Below are positions 7,319 to 16,870 of a stretch of 29,211 nucleotides of DNA, piece after piece; the stretch's first letter is position 1, and every line of letters begins with the position of its first letter. Origin of the DNA: Pseudomonadota bacterium (GTDB taxonomy: Bacteria; Pseudomonadota; Gammaproteobacteria; Burkholderiales; Thiobacillaceae). The position numbers and the translations under genes were made by a program. The notes under the pieces were generated by a model that worked only from the letters and a program-made list of their open reading frames with translations, was not told where the DNA came from and did no database searches. The stretch is from assembly GCA_021821425.1 (NCBI GenBank), contig JAKACL010000003.1, positions 1-29,211 of the forward strand, given 5' to 3'.

Positions 7319-8608
7319 ATGCGGCTTCCTTCGCTCTCCCTCGGGTTTGCCTTGCCTCGCCCGGATGCACTGGTCTCGACGAAAGCGATTTCAGCGATTT
7401 TGATTGCCAGTGTCGTTTATCAGGCCGTGCTGGCGTTTATTCATACCCATTTTTATCGGACTTCTGCGTTGGCTGTAGCCGCGGCTGAATTTGTGATCTA
7501 CCTGGCCTGCGTGCTGGTTTTGGCCAAACGCATACGTCTTGAATGGGTCGCGATCGTGGCGCTGGTTCTGGCTTATCTGTTTCTTTTGTCCATTTTCAGA
7601 AATGCGCTGGAATTCAAGGGATTCCGGGATGTCATGATCCCGCTTCTATTCTTCTGGCTTGGGCGCCATGTGGCCGATATCGGCTATGCCGACAGGGTGT
7701 TGAAACTGCTGGTCGGCGTGGTGCTGATTGTCGGGTTTTTTGAATTGTTTTTTCTGGATCAATTTACCCGCCTGCTGAATATCTTTTCCTACTATGTCAG
7801 CACCGGAACGGTCACCGTTTCCACCAACTATATCCGGGATAGCGCACTCAATCTGAACGGGTTGCGGCCGGAAGGAATCGGCCGCACGATCTTCCCTGCG
7901 CTTCTCGGCAGTCATCGCGTCTCGTCCGTGTTCCTGGAGCCCGTTTCGCTTGGCAATTTCTCCGTCATTGTGGCTGCCTGGGGCTTATCCAAGCCCCGCA
8001 CGGAGTACAAGCAGATGCTGTTCTTTCTGCTGTCTGCCATCACCCTGATCGCACTCAGCGATTCCCGCTATGGGCTGATTGTGGTGACGTCATTGATCGT
8101 GATGCGCATCACGGTGACCGGCCGTTTGCATCTTGCCGCGATCGTCTTGCCCTTTGTTTCGATCCTGGTGCTGGTCCTGATCGGATTGTTCTTCGAGGGC
8201 AGAATCGCCGACAACATCATGGGGCGGCTTTTCTGGACCGGCAATACCCTGTTGAGCTTCGACGTTGAAAAGATGTTGGGGATACAAGGGTTCAACATGC
8301 CTTATGGGGATATGGGCTACGCCTATCTGTTGTCCCGCTGGGGCGTGCTGCTTTGTATTGCGCTATGGGTGGCGTTGTGGATGGTGAAGATGCCGGACGA
8401 ACGGGGAGAGCGTTTCCGGGCTTATGCTGCCTTGTATATCTCCCTGATTCTTACGGTAAGCGGGACTTCGTTCTTTGCGCTGAAAACAGCGGGCCTGCTG
8501 TGGTTCCTGTTGGGAAGCTGTACGCATTTGATGGCGAAAAAAGCGCCGCTTTCGTATGGCGCCGATACACCGAAAGTTTCCGGACGCGAGTTGATTTATG
8601 CCCATTAA
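7319..8608 (+). CDS. gumE: Polysaccharide polymerase, GumE/Wzy-like
   Basis: 429-residue integral membrane protein with roughly ten hydrophobic helices and a central extracytoplasmic loop between about residues 150 and 200. The motif HRVSSVFLEPVSLGNF (199-214) is the feature by which I place it with the xanthan polymerase GumE. A later loop around FNMPYGDMGYAYLLSRWG resembles the second conserved region of O-antigen-polymerase-like proteins. It would join lipid-linked repeat units in the periplasm. ATG 7319 lies five bases after the epsG stop, and the 3' end overlaps gumH by 11 bases, so all belong to one operon. Wzy-type proteins diverge strongly; the GumE name also rests on the neighbouring gum relatives. 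Confidence 0.82.
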   Translation: MRLPSLSLGFALPRPDALVSTKAISAILIASVVYQAVLAFIHTHFYRTSALAVAAAEFVIYLACVLVLAKRIRLEWVAIVALVLAYLFLLSIFRNALEFKGFRDVMIPLLFFWLGRHVADIGYADRVLKLLVGVVLIVGFFELFFLDQFTRLLNIFSYYVSTGTVTVSTNYIRDSALNLNGLRPEGIGRTIFPALLGSHRVSSVFLEPVSLGNFSVIVAAWGLSKPRTEYKQMLFFLLSAITLIALSDSRYGLIVVTSLIVMRITVTGRLHLAAIVLPFVSILVLVLIGLFFEGRIADNIMGRLFWTGNTLLSFDVEKMLGIQGFNMPYGDMGYAYLLSRWGVLLCIALWVALWMVKMPDERGERFRAYAALYISLILTVSGTSFFALKTAGLLWFLLGSCTHLMAKKAPLSYGADTPKVSGRELIYAH

Positions 8609-9740
8609 AGTCGTGCATGTTGTGCGCCAATACCATCCCTCGGTGGGGGGGATGGAGGACGTGGTGCAGAACATTGCGCACCAGCAAATGGATCGGCACG
8701 ACCAGTTGCCGGTCATCCTGACGCTCGATCGTTTGTTCCGCAATTCCGCTCAGCCCCTGCCCGCGAAAGAGGTCATCAACGGAATCCCGGTGAAACGCTT
8801 GCCATATCGGGGTTCCAACCGGTATCCCCTTTGCCCCGGCGTGCTGGATCATGTGCGCGATGCAGATGTGATCCATGTGCATGGCATCGATTTCTTTTTT
8901 GATTTCCTGGCCGCGACAAGACCGATCCATCGGCGCCCCATGGTGGTCTCCACCCACGGTGGCTTCTTCCACACCCGCTTCGCCTCGACCTTGAAGAATA
9001 TCTATTTCAATACCGCGACCCGGGTTTCATCCCTTGCCTACGACCGGGTCATTGCAACCAGCGACAACGACGGTGAAGTTTTCGATGCGATCGTGAAGTC
9101 GCCCAAGAAGGTGGTGATCGAAAATGGTGTGAATGTCGAAAAATATGCGGGTGCATCCGCACCTGCGCTGACCCCTGCGCTCGTCTATTTTGGCCGCTGG
9201 TCGGAGAACAAAGGCTTGCTTGAAACGATCGAGTTTTTCCGGCGTCTGGTGTCCCGGCAGCCGTCGTGGAAGCTGATTATTGCCGGGCGGGAATACGACC
9301 ATACCCAGAAAGAGCTGATGACTTTGCTGCAGAAATATCAGCTTGTCGAGTCGGTTCAGCTGGTGCCGAATCCATCGGACCGGGAATTGGCGAGCCTGAT
9401 CGGGCAATCCAGCTATTTCATCTGCCTGTCGCGGCATGAGGGCTTCGGCATAGCGCCGATCGAGGCCATGAGTGCCGGCTTGACGCCGGTCTTGAGCGAC
9501 ATTCCGCCGTTCCGCAATCTCGTCAGGCAGGCGGGCGTGGGCGTCCTGCTCGACAGCGAAGACATCGACAACGGGATCGCCGACTTGCTGGCACTTCACG
9601 CCCGCGGCGAACGCGAACATGCCCGCAGACGTGCCTGGGTGCAGTCGTTTGTCGAACGTTACAACTGGAAGCATATTGCCGATAAATACGTTGATATTTA
9701 TAAGGCCGTGGCCGATCCGAAAACGGGGAGCGCGACATGA
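8598..9740 (+). CDS. gumH: GumH-like alpha-mannosyltransferase (GT4)
   Basis: 380-residue cytoplasmic or membrane-associated GT-B glycosyltransferase. The N-terminus VVHVVRQYHPSVGGMEDVV (5-23) is the GT4 opening and closely resembles GumH/AceC. ENGVNVEKY (175-183) and YFGRWSENKG (197-206) mark the domain junction. The E-x7-E motif is EGFGIAPIE (281-289). GumH transfers mannose from GDP-mannose to cellobiosyl-diphospho-undecaprenol, the third sugar of xanthan. The donor and linkage are inferred from similarity and context. It overlaps gumE by 11 bases and the following gene by 4 (ATGA at 9737-9740). Confidence 0.85.
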   Translation: MPIKVVHVVRQYHPSVGGMEDVVQNIAHQQMDRHDQLPVILTLDRLFRNSAQPLPAKEVINGIPVKRLPYRGSNRYPLCPGVLDHVRDADVIHVHGIDFFFDFLAATRPIHRRPMVVSTHGGFFHTRFASTLKNIYFNTATRVSSLAYDRVIATSDNDGEVFDAIVKSPKKVVIENGVNVEKYAGASAPALTPALVYFGRWSENKGLLETIEFFRRLVSRQPSWKLIIAGREYDHTQKELMTLLQKYQLVESVQLVPNPSDRELASLIGQSSYFICLSRHEGFGIAPIEAMSAGLTPVLSDIPPFRNLVRQAGVGVLLDSEDIDNGIADLLALHARGEREHARRRAWVQSFVERYNWKHIADKYVDIYKAVADPKTGSAT

Positions 9741-10753
9741 CGCTGACGCCCGCTTGCCTGCGTACAGTCGTGTTGCTGTGGGGGCTGCTGGCTGGACCGT
9801 TCGCGGCGGCAAGCTGCGATCAGGATGTCGCGCTGAAGGGGGTGAACCTTGCCGGGGCAGAATTCAATGGAAGCAAGCTGCCCGGTGTGTTGTACAAGGA
9901 CTATATCTACCCGAAAGAAGCGGAATTTGATTATTTCGCATCCATCGGCGCGAAGGTCATACGTCTGCCTTTTCGCTGGGAACGCATCCAGTCGTCCTTG
10001 TCAGGCGAATTGGACCCTGCCGAGCTGCGCCAGCTTGAAACGACCGTGGCGATGGCCAAGTCCCGGGGAATGTGCGTGATTCTGGACGTGCATAACTATG
10101 GGACCTATCGAGGCCAAGCGATCGGTACTCCGGAAGTTCCGGTTGAGGCGTTTATCAATTTATGGACACGGCTGGCAGCCAGGTTCAGCGACGCTTCCGT
10201 CGTTGCCTTTGGGCTGATGAACGAACCTTATAAATTGTCCATTGCGCAATGGGCCAGCGCGGCTCAGCAAACGGTCAGTGCAATCAGAAAAAGCGGAGCA
10301 GACAACCTTATTCTGGTTTCTGGCGGGCGCTGGAGTGGCGTGCATGAATGGGAAAAACCGAAAAGCGGCGTGTCGAATGCGAGTGCTTTCGCTCAGTTGC
10401 AGGATCCGCTGAAGCGCACCTGGATCGAGGTGCATCAATACGCAGACCCTCACTATTCCGGCACCGGCCAAACGTGTGTGCCGGCAGCCCGGCTCGTGAA
10501 CATGTTCGGCAACATCACGCGCTGGGCAAAGGCCAACAATCAGCGGCTTTTCCTGGGAGAGTTCGGCGTCCCGGATAATCCGGCGTGCCTAGAGGCGCTG
10601 GATGCAATGCTCGCGCAAATGAGCGACGAGCGCGTTTGGCGGGGATGGACCTACTGGGCAGCGGGAAGCTGGTGGGGGAGCTATCCACTGAGTATCGCGC
10701 CCCAGAATGGGCGAGATGCGCCTCAAACCCGCATATTGAAACGGTATTTTTAA
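9737..10753 (+). CDS. Secreted glycoside hydrolase family 5 (cellulase-like)
   Basis: 338 residues with an N-terminal signal peptide (about 1-26, hydrophobic core VVLLWGLLAGPFAAA). GH5 hallmarks are present: KGVNLAGAEF near 34, VIRLPFRWERIQ at 74-85, ILDVHNYGTYRG at 115-126, the acid/base glutamate in GLMNEP (E163), HQYAD near 233 and the nucleophile in FLGEFG (E275). It would cut beta-1,4-glucan in the periplasm or outside. Inside a xanthan-like cluster the natural target is the cellulosic backbone, for chain trimming or release; this is inference. It is coupled to gumH by ATGA. About 180 non-coding bases follow before gumK. Confidence 0.9.
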   Translation: MTLTPACLRTVVLLWGLLAGPFAAASCDQDVALKGVNLAGAEFNGSKLPGVLYKDYIYPKEAEFDYFASIGAKVIRLPFRWERIQSSLSGELDPAELRQLETTVAMAKSRGMCVILDVHNYGTYRGQAIGTPEVPVEAFINLWTRLAARFSDASVVAFGLMNEPYKLSIAQWASAAQQTVSAIRKSGADNLILVSGGRWSGVHEWEKPKSGVSNASAFAQLQDPLKRTWIEVHQYADPHYSGTGQTCVPAARLVNMFGNITRWAKANNQRLFLGEFGVPDNPACLEALDAMLAQMSDERVWRGWTYWAAGSWWGSYPLSIAPQNGRDAPQTRILKRYF

Positions 10754-10865
10754 TATCAGGACACATTGCCGGTGCATAACATTTGACTGCCGGCTGCCTC
10801 GCGCCGCGTCCCTACTTTACTGACCATGACGCGCTGGCCGCCAGGCGCCACTCCAGTCGCTTGCC

Positions 10866-10886
10866 ACAGGACACAGGACACAGGAT
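10866..10886. repeat. Three tandem heptamers (ACAGGAC) before gumK
   Basis: ACAGGAC, ACAGGAC and ACAGGAT follow one another without gap in the 180-base spacer between the GH5 gene and gumK. The unit is too short to assign a role. It could be a slippage product or a regulator-binding array. Confidence 0.6.
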
Positions 10887-10933
10887 GCAGCGCCCAGCGC
10901 GTGTTCACACGTTTTGATCCTCAAGGAAGAAAG

Positions 10934-12064
10934 ATGAATTTTTTAGTGATTTCGGCGCACGACTACCGCTCGCGCAGAAAAGCAGGCATTCATTTTGTAA
11001 CGGCGGAACTGGAAAAACGGGGAAAAACGCGGTTTTTTTCATGCCAGTACAGCCTGCTGTCGCAACTGAAGTCAGACCCACGGGCTTCGCTCGCTGCTTT
11101 GGCAAACAAGAAGACGGTCCATCAAAATGTCGAGTGTTATTTATGGAAGACCTGGATTCACCCGTTCAATGTGCGCAAAGCCTATTTGCGCCCTATCGAG
11201 GCATTTCTGTTTCGACGTTACGTCGGGAGGCCGAGTCCAGTCCTTGTCGACTGGGTCAAGGAAGCCGACGTGGTCTTTTTCGAGAGTGGAATTGCCCCCA
11301 TTTTTTTCGATCTCGTTGCGCAGTTGAACCCGCGAGCCAGAACGATTTATATCGCTTCGGATGACTTGACCACAATTAACGCAGCCGCTTATGTGAAAGC
11401 CACGTTCGATCGCGTGGCGCCACAGATGAGTGCGATATGTCTAAAGTCGCGTTACATGTCGGACGGCATGCCTGAAACCTCCAATCAGTACGTGATCCCG
11501 CATGGCTTCGATTTTTCAGTTACGGAGCATGCGGATCCATCGCCTTATCCGACAGGCGAGCATGCCGCGCATGCCGTGCATGCCGTGTCGATCGGTTCCA
11601 TGCTGTTTGACCCGGAGTTTTTCGTGGTGGCATCGAAGCGGTTTCCGCACGTGGCGTTCCACATCATTGGTTCCGGTACCGGAGCACACCCAGGCTACGG
11701 AGAAAATGTGCGGGTTTACGACGAAATGCCACACCATTTGACATTGCCCTATATCAAGCACGCCAGCATCGGAATCGCACCCTATCGATCCGCAAACCTG
11801 CCCCGCTATTTAGCGGATACGTCATTGAAACTCATGCAGTACGATTTTTTCAAGTTGCCCGCCGTTTGTCCAAATTCGATCGTTGGGGATTATGCGTCCC
11901 GCTTTGGATACGAACCTGGCGATAGCGAGTCGATCGCCACTGCGATAAACGCCGCCATAGCGGCGCCGAGAATAGCTTCCAGAACTCCACTTCACTGGTC
12001 GCAGGTGGTGGAAAGAATGTTGAATCCCATGCAATTTGAAGACACGAAATTGCCTTCGGCATGA
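10934..12064 (+). CDS. gumK: GumK-like beta-glucuronosyltransferase (GT70)
   Basis: 376 residues from ATG 10934, chosen over an in-frame start at 10826 because AAGGAAGAAAG lies directly before it and the protein then begins at the conserved VISAHDYRS. The order of motifs follows xanthan GumK closely: IHFVTAELEKRGKTRFFS, CYLWKTWIHPFN, VVFFESGIAP, IASDDLTTIN (D143 aligns with the catalytic Asp of GumK), SIGSMLFDPEFFVVASKRFP, IGSGTGAHPGYG and QYDFFKLPAVCPN. GumK adds glucuronate from UDP-GlcA to the lipid-linked trisaccharide at the inner membrane. The next gene makes UDP-GlcA. A small in-frame repeat (AHAVHAV) lies near residue 216. Confidence 0.9.
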   Translation: MNFLVISAHDYRSRRKAGIHFVTAELEKRGKTRFFSCQYSLLSQLKSDPRASLAALANKKTVHQNVECYLWKTWIHPFNVRKAYLRPIEAFLFRRYVGRPSPVLVDWVKEADVVFFESGIAPIFFDLVAQLNPRARTIYIASDDLTTINAAAYVKATFDRVAPQMSAICLKSRYMSDGMPETSNQYVIPHGFDFSVTEHADPSPYPTGEHAAHAVHAVSIGSMLFDPEFFVVASKRFPHVAFHIIGSGTGAHPGYGENVRVYDEMPHHLTLPYIKHASIGIAPYRSANLPRYLADTSLKLMQYDFFKLPAVCPNSIVGDYASRFGYEPGDSESIATAINAAIAAPRIASRTPLHWSQVVERMLNPMQFEDTKLPSA

Positions 12065-12127
12065 TTTCTTCACCCCCCACAATGGCTTTATTTTAATTGT
12101 CGTCAAATTTATAAGGGCGCATGCAGT

Positions 12128-13450
12128 ATGAGAATTACCGTGATTGGTACGGGTTATGTTGGCCTGGTCACAGGCACTTGTTTGGCAGAGGTCGGCAATG
12201 ACGTCCTCTGCCTTGATCTGGATGCCTCCAAAATTGAAATATTGAACAATGGGGACATCCCGATTCATGAACCCGGCCTGCTGGAAATGGTTCGTCGCAA
12301 CGTCGCCGCCGGTCGCTTGCAATTCACCACCAGCATTGAGGAAAGCGTCGCCTTCGGCGTCGTTCTGTTCATCGCGGTAGGCACGCCGCCGGACGAGGAC
12401 GGCTCGGCCGACCTCACGTACGTCACTGCAGCAGCCCGCAATATCGGCCGCCTCATGACTGAATACAAGGTGATAGTCGACAAGTCGACCGTGCCCGTGG
12501 GAACCGCGGACAAGGTCAGGCAGGCGGTCATGGAAGAGCTGCAGGAACGCAACGAATCGATCCCGTTTGCTGTCGTCTCAAATCCGGAATTCCTCAAGGA
12601 AGGCGCCGCATTGAATGATTTCCTGCGCCCTGACAGGATTGTGATCGGTACCGAGGACGCGCGGGCGATCGAACTGATGCGGACCGTTTACGCACAGTTC
12701 AACCGCAATCATGATCGCATTGTCGTCATGGATGTGCGGTCTGCCGAGCTGACGAAATATGCAGCAAACGCAATGCTTGCCACGCGAATTTCATTCATGA
12801 ATGAATTGGCCAACCTGGCCGACAAACTGGGCGCGGATATCGAGCAAGTCCGTCTGGGTATAGGGTCCGATCCACGCATCGGATTCGACTTTCTATATGC
12901 GGGTTGCGGCTATGGCGGTTCCTGTTTTCCGAAGGATGTCAATGCGCTCATCAATACGGCACGTGAGAATGAAATCGATCTCAAGGTGTTGACCGCGGTG
13001 GACCAGGCAAACGAAAAACAGAAGCATGTGTTGCTCGACAAGATCGTTGCGCGTTTTGGCACCAACCTGAAGGGCATGAACTTCGCGATTTGGGGCCTGG
13101 CTTTCAAGCCCAATACCGATGACATGCGTGCCGCCACAAGCCGTGTGCTGATTGAGGGACTTTGGGCGCGGGGCGCAACCGTCTCGGCTTATGACCCGGT
13201 TGCAATGGCAGAATCGAAGCGGATTTATGGGGATGAACCCCGCTTGAGCTACGCCAAGTCGGCGATGGATGCGCTGGACGGCGCAGATGCGCTGGCCATC
13301 GTCACGGAATGGAAGGAGTTTCGCGTACCTAATTTCGAGTCGCTCAAGGCGGCGCTCAACACGCCTGCGATTTTCGACGGGCGTAATTTGTATAGCCCTG
13401 AATTCATGCGGGAGCAGGGGATTGAATACTATGCGATCGGCCGCCGCTGA
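12128..13450 (+). CDS. ugd: UDP-glucose 6-dehydrogenase
   Basis: 440 residues, usual length for the family. N-terminal NAD-binding motif [12 protein letters not shown] (5-16), VGTPPDEDG (84-92), [13 protein letters not shown] (118-130), [19 protein letters not shown] (152-170) and catalytic cysteine in GGSCFPKD (C266) are all present. It oxidises UDP-glucose to UDP-glucuronate in the cytoplasm with two NAD+. Its place directly after gumK supplies that enzyme's donor. GDP-mannose genes are not in the window. The 63-base gap before it shows no clear terminator, so it is probably co-transcribed. Confidence 0.97.
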   Translation: MRITVIGTGYVGLVTGTCLAEVGNDVLCLDLDASKIEILNNGDIPIHEPGLLEMVRRNVAAGRLQFTTSIEESVAFGVVLFIAVGTPPDEDGSADLTYVTAAARNIGRLMTEYKVIVDKSTVPVGTADKVRQAVMEELQERNESIPFAVVSNPEFLKEGAALNDFLRPDRIVIGTEDARAIELMRTVYAQFNRNHDRIVVMDVRSAELTKYAANAMLATRISFMNELANLADKLGADIEQVRLGIGSDPRIGFDFLYAGCGYGGSCFPKDVNALINTARENEIDLKVLTAVDQANEKQKHVLLDKIVARFGTNLKGMNFAIWGLAFKPNTDDMRAATSRVLIEGLWARGATVSAYDPVAMAESKRIYGDEPRLSYAKSAMDALDGADALAIVTEWKEFRVPNFESLKAALNTPAIFDGRNLYSPEFMREQGIEYYAIGRR

Positions 13451-13555
13451 TATCCCCCGTGATTTTCTGCCCGCTCCCCACCCCGCAACGGGCAGCGGTC
13501 GATCGCGTTGCGTCCGCCTGTCTTTCAATCGTGGGCGCGCCGCCCTGCGTCCGAA

Positions 13556-14626
13556 ATGAAGCGCGAATCCATTCGCATCGCTGCGCGGCCGGCTTTTTCC
13601 AACGAAAGCACGAATCCATACAACAGCCTGCTTTACCGCGCAGTGTCGTCTGCCGGCCCTGTGGTGCGTGAGCATCGGTACTCGATGCTCCCCTGGGAAT
13701 GCGACATTCTTCATCTGCACTGGCCGGAGTTTGATGTGGTGCCACGCTCCATGCGCCCGCTCGATGTGTTGAAGAAGGTTTTCGTTTGGACATGGCTGCT
13801 ATTGGCGCGTGCAATGGGGGTGAAGATCGTGTGGACTGCCCACAATGCTTTCGGGCACGACATGAAACCATCCCGCTTCAACCTCTTTTTATGGAAACGT
13901 TTTCTGTCGATTCTCGATGGGGTGATTTTTCTGTCGGAGGAAAGTCAGGACGTTATCAGGGCAGCGCATCCGGGCGTGAGACGACTCCCCTCCGCATTGA
14001 TCAAGCATGGGCACTATGGCCCATGGATTGACGGGGTCCGCGCGACGGCGGATGCCCCGGCACACGAGGTCGTGCAGACGCTTGATCGCCTTGGCGAGGC
14101 TTTCGTGCTGTTGAATTTCGGGCAGATGCGCGCCTACAAAAATGTCGATGCGCTCATGCGCCAATTCTCGACGCTGGACGATCCCGACATCCGGCTCCTG
14201 ATTGCGGGCAGCGTGCCGGATGCGGATTACCGCCTGGAACTGGAGGCATTGGCTGCAGCCGATCACCGGATTGTGCTGTTGCCGCAGCACATGGACGATG
14301 CCTCGCTTGTCGCGTGTCTGGACAGGGCAGACCTGGTCGTCCTGCCTTACCGCAAGATACTGAACTCCGGTTCCGCGCTGATGGCCCTGAGCGTGGGCAA
14401 ACATGTGGTGGTGCCGGCGATCGGATCCATGCGGACGCTGCGGCGCGACGTGGGCGCGGACGCCATGACGCTGTTTGAAGGCCCGTTCGACGCGGATATT
14501 CTGCGCAATGCGATCGACCGGATCAGGTCGAGCCGCGTGACGCCGCCCGACCTCGGCGCGTATGAATGGCCGTTTCTGGGCGCCCAGACGGCCAGGTTCT
14601 ATCGCGATCTGGTGGAGCGGACATGA
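13556..14626 (+). CDS. gumI: GumI-like beta-mannosyltransferase (GT94)
   Basis: 356 residues from ATG 13556; a TTG at 13508 would add 16 residues of no conserved character. Features shared with xanthan GumI as I recall it: NPYNSLLYRA (20-29), DILHLHWPEF (50-59), WTAHN (93-97), KHGHYGPWID (150-159), FGQMRAYKNVDAL (188-200) and VVLPYRKILNSGSALMALS (261-279). GumI adds the terminal mannose from GDP-mannose to complete the pentasaccharide on its lipid carrier. It follows ugd after about 105 bases and precedes the flippase. Confidence 0.82.
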   Translation: MKRESIRIAARPAFSNESTNPYNSLLYRAVSSAGPVVREHRYSMLPWECDILHLHWPEFDVVPRSMRPLDVLKKVFVWTWLLLARAMGVKIVWTAHNAFGHDMKPSRFNLFLWKRFLSILDGVIFLSEESQDVIRAAHPGVRRLPSALIKHGHYGPWIDGVRATADAPAHEVVQTLDRLGEAFVLLNFGQMRAYKNVDALMRQFSTLDDPDIRLLIAGSVPDADYRLELEALAAADHRIVLLPQHMDDASLVACLDRADLVVLPYRKILNSGSALMALSVGKHVVVPAIGSMRTLRRDVGADAMTLFEGPFDADILRNAIDRIRSSRVTPPDLGAYEWPFLGAQTARFYRDLVERT

Positions 14627-14756
14627 TCCGCCAGCGCCGATCCCGCAGGGGCCGTCGCGTTTCGGCCCATGATCGCGATTGCGAGCGGCATGCCTTTTTT
14701 CGCCCGCCCGGACATGCAATCGGTCGCAGCGGGCCGGGTTCAATGCGGGTTGCCGC

Positions 14757-16064
14757 ATGACGCGCAAGCGCATACTCAGCAACATTGCCTGGCTGTTCAT
14801 GGAGCGCGTGATTGTCACGCTGGCCGTGCTGGCCTCGAACATTTACGTGGTGCGCTCGCTCGGTGTCACCAGATTCGGCGAGTTGTCGTATCTGCTCGCC
14901 ATACTGGGTCTGGTTGTCGTTACGGCCGATTTTGGACTGCGGCGTGTGTTGCTGGTTTCGTTTGGGCGGTCGGCATCGGGCGCACTCGTATCCGCGACGC
15001 TGCTACTGAAAACGGTCGTGGCGGTCCTGCTCGGTGCCGCGAGCTACGTTGCATTCCTGCAAAGCGGTGAAACGGGATTTCTTGCGCTGGTGCTGTTCTG
15101 CGTGTTTGCGCCGCTCGAGGTCTATGCATTTGTCATGCAGGCGGAACTGCGCAATGACCTGCTTGCCAAGATTCGCACAGGGCTTGCGCTGGCGGGAGCG
15201 GGTGGCCGTGCCTGGCTGTGCCTGGAGGGGATGGGGAGCGTAAACATCCTCCTGCTCACCTATGTGGCGCAGTCGGTGCTCCTCTCGCTCGCGGCGTGGG
15301 CCTGGACGGTATCCGACGATAAAAAAAAATGGCACGTGTCTTTCAGCAACTTCTCCAGAGTCTGGCGCTTATCGAAGATCGTCTTCTCGAAATCGATTTA
15401 CTTCTTTTTTTCGATGCTGATCATTCAGGCGCATTACCGGGTCGACCAGATCATGATTTCAAAGATTGCGGGCAACGGCGAACTCGGCATTTATTCCTCT
15501 GCCTACAAGCTTGTCGAACAACTGCTCATGATTCCCGCCATCATTTCTGCAGTGCTGCTTCCGCAGATGGCGTTGAGCCGGAAAAACCGCGAACTCACCA
15601 AGAGCCGTCTTTCGATGATCTACAGCACGACCATGCTTGCGTCCATCGCCGTGGCGATCCCGCTGATGCTGATGGCGGACCCCCTGATACGACTGGCATT
15701 CGGCGCGGATTTCAGCGCCGCGGGCAGTGTGCTTTTCTATCTGATGCTGGGCGTGCCGTTCCTGTTCCTCGCCAACATGAGCGGGCTTTACTTCACGGTC
15801 TTTGGCCGGGAGCGGCAAGCCTTCATCCGCAACGTGGTCGGATTGGCCGTCAACGTGGCGCTCAACCTGTTCATGATTCCCCGCTACGGCGCCACGGGCG
15901 CCGCCCTGTCGACCGTGGCCAGTTACTTCATGGTTGCCGTCGGGGCTGAATTGATGTTCTGGACGCGTTTCAGGGAGCATCTTGGAATCAAGTGGGCCGC
16001 CTTGAGAAATCTTACCAGGATCACTTATTACAAGGACCTTATCTATGTTCTTCGCGGCAGATAA
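14757..16064 (+). CDS. gumJ: Lipid-linked repeat-unit flippase (Wzx/MATE family, GumJ role)
   Basis: 435 residues from ATG 14757. A start at 14679 would add a non-hydrophobic, implausible leader. About 12 membrane helices; the N-terminus runs ILSNIAWLFMERVIVTLAVL then IYVVRSLGVTRFGELSYLL, typical of Wzx proteins. Later parts include KSIYFFFSMLIIQAHYRVDQ, LGIYSSAYKLVEQ and IPRYGATGAALSTVASY. It would flip the finished pentasaccharide-diphospho-undecaprenol to the periplasm. The family call is strong; the GumJ name rests mainly on context. Its 3' end overlaps gumL by 20 bases. Confidence 0.88.
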   Translation: MTRKRILSNIAWLFMERVIVTLAVLASNIYVVRSLGVTRFGELSYLLAILGLVVVTADFGLRRVLLVSFGRSASGALVSATLLLKTVVAVLLGAASYVAFLQSGETGFLALVLFCVFAPLEVYAFVMQAELRNDLLAKIRTGLALAGAGGRAWLCLEGMGSVNILLLTYVAQSVLLSLAAWAWTVSDDKKKWHVSFSNFSRVWRLSKIVFSKSIYFFFSMLIIQAHYRVDQIMISKIAGNGELGIYSSAYKLVEQLLMIPAIISAVLLPQMALSRKNRELTKSRLSMIYSTTMLASIAVAIPLMLMADPLIRLAFGADFSAAGSVLFYLMLGVPFLFLANMSGLYFTVFGRERQAFIRNVVGLAVNVALNLFMIPRYGATGAALSTVASYFMVAVGAELMFWTRFREHLGIKWAALRNLTRITYYKDLIYVLRGR

Positions 16065-16839
16065 ACGCGCAAAGCTTGAGAAGCAAAGCCTGTACTGGTG
16101 GGAGCCCAGTGACCAGCGCATCAATGTGGGCGATTACCTGTCGAAGGTGATTGTCTCCGAAGTGCTTTCCCTCCGCGACCTTGAGATTCAGGATAAAAAA
16201 GACAAGTCGAAAAGGCTGTTCGCAATCGGCTCGATTCTTCATTTTGCAAGATCGAACGAATGCGTCTGGGGCTCCGGGGTGAACTGGAAGCTCGATTCAG
16301 CCATGCATCGGTTTTCAGGGCTGGATGTGCGCGCGGTCCGTGGGCCCCTGACGCGTGATTACCTTGAAAGGCGCGCGATCTCCGTGCCGGAAATCTACGG
16401 CGACCCCGCCCTGCTCATGCCGCTGTTTTTCCCCGCCGACCTGCTCAGGCCAGAGGCGCGCGGCAGCGTCCCCTACCTCGTGATTCCACACCTGCATGAA
16501 CCGGCCGAGAAGTTCGGCGCCCACCGCGAACACGTGCTGCTTCCGACCTGCAAGCCGGCCAGGTTTGTCGCGGAGTTGCTGCGCGCCCGCCTGGTCATAT
16601 CGAGTTCGCTGCACGGCATCATTCTGGCGGAAGCCTATGGCATTCCAGCCGTCTACCTGGAGATGGGAAATGGCGAATCCCGCCTGAAGTACGACGACTA
16701 CTACTTCGGGACAGGCCGCATGAACTATCGCACGGCAAGCTCGGTGGAAGAGGGGATTGAGGCAGGCGGAAATTCCGCTTTCGACCTGTCGCGGATTCAG
16801 CAAGGATTGCTGGGTGCGTTTCCGTGGGATCTGTGGTGA
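16045..16839 (+). CDS. gumL: Ketal pyruvyltransferase, GumL-like
   Basis: 264 residues, the same length as GumL as I recall it. Polysaccharide pyruvyltransferase family: early WWEPSDQRINVGDYLSK (18-34), VWGSGVN (74-80), VRAVRGPLTRDYL (95-107), YGDPALLMP (118-126) and the hallmark SSSLHGIILAEAYGIPAV (186-203). It transfers pyruvate from phosphoenolpyruvate onto terminal mannose, giving an acidic 4,6-ketal. A 20-base overlap with the flippase gene suggests coupled translation. Confidence 0.88.
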   Translation: MFFAADKRAKLEKQSLYWWEPSDQRINVGDYLSKVIVSEVLSLRDLEIQDKKDKSKRLFAIGSILHFARSNECVWGSGVNWKLDSAMHRFSGLDVRAVRGPLTRDYLERRAISVPEIYGDPALLMPLFFPADLLRPEARGSVPYLVIPHLHEPAEKFGAHREHVLLPTCKPARFVAELLRARLVISSSLHGIILAEAYGIPAVYLEMGNGESRLKYDDYYFGTGRMNYRTASSVEEGIEAGGNSAFDLSRIQQGLLGAFPWDLW

Positions 16840-16870
16840 TTTTTAACGGGTGGGCAGGAGAATTGTCAGA

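Noticed and set aside
10783..10818. TTGACT as -35 of an internal promoter before gumK
   Set aside because: No -10-like sequence at 15-19 bases; the nearest AT-rich hexamer is 24 bases away.
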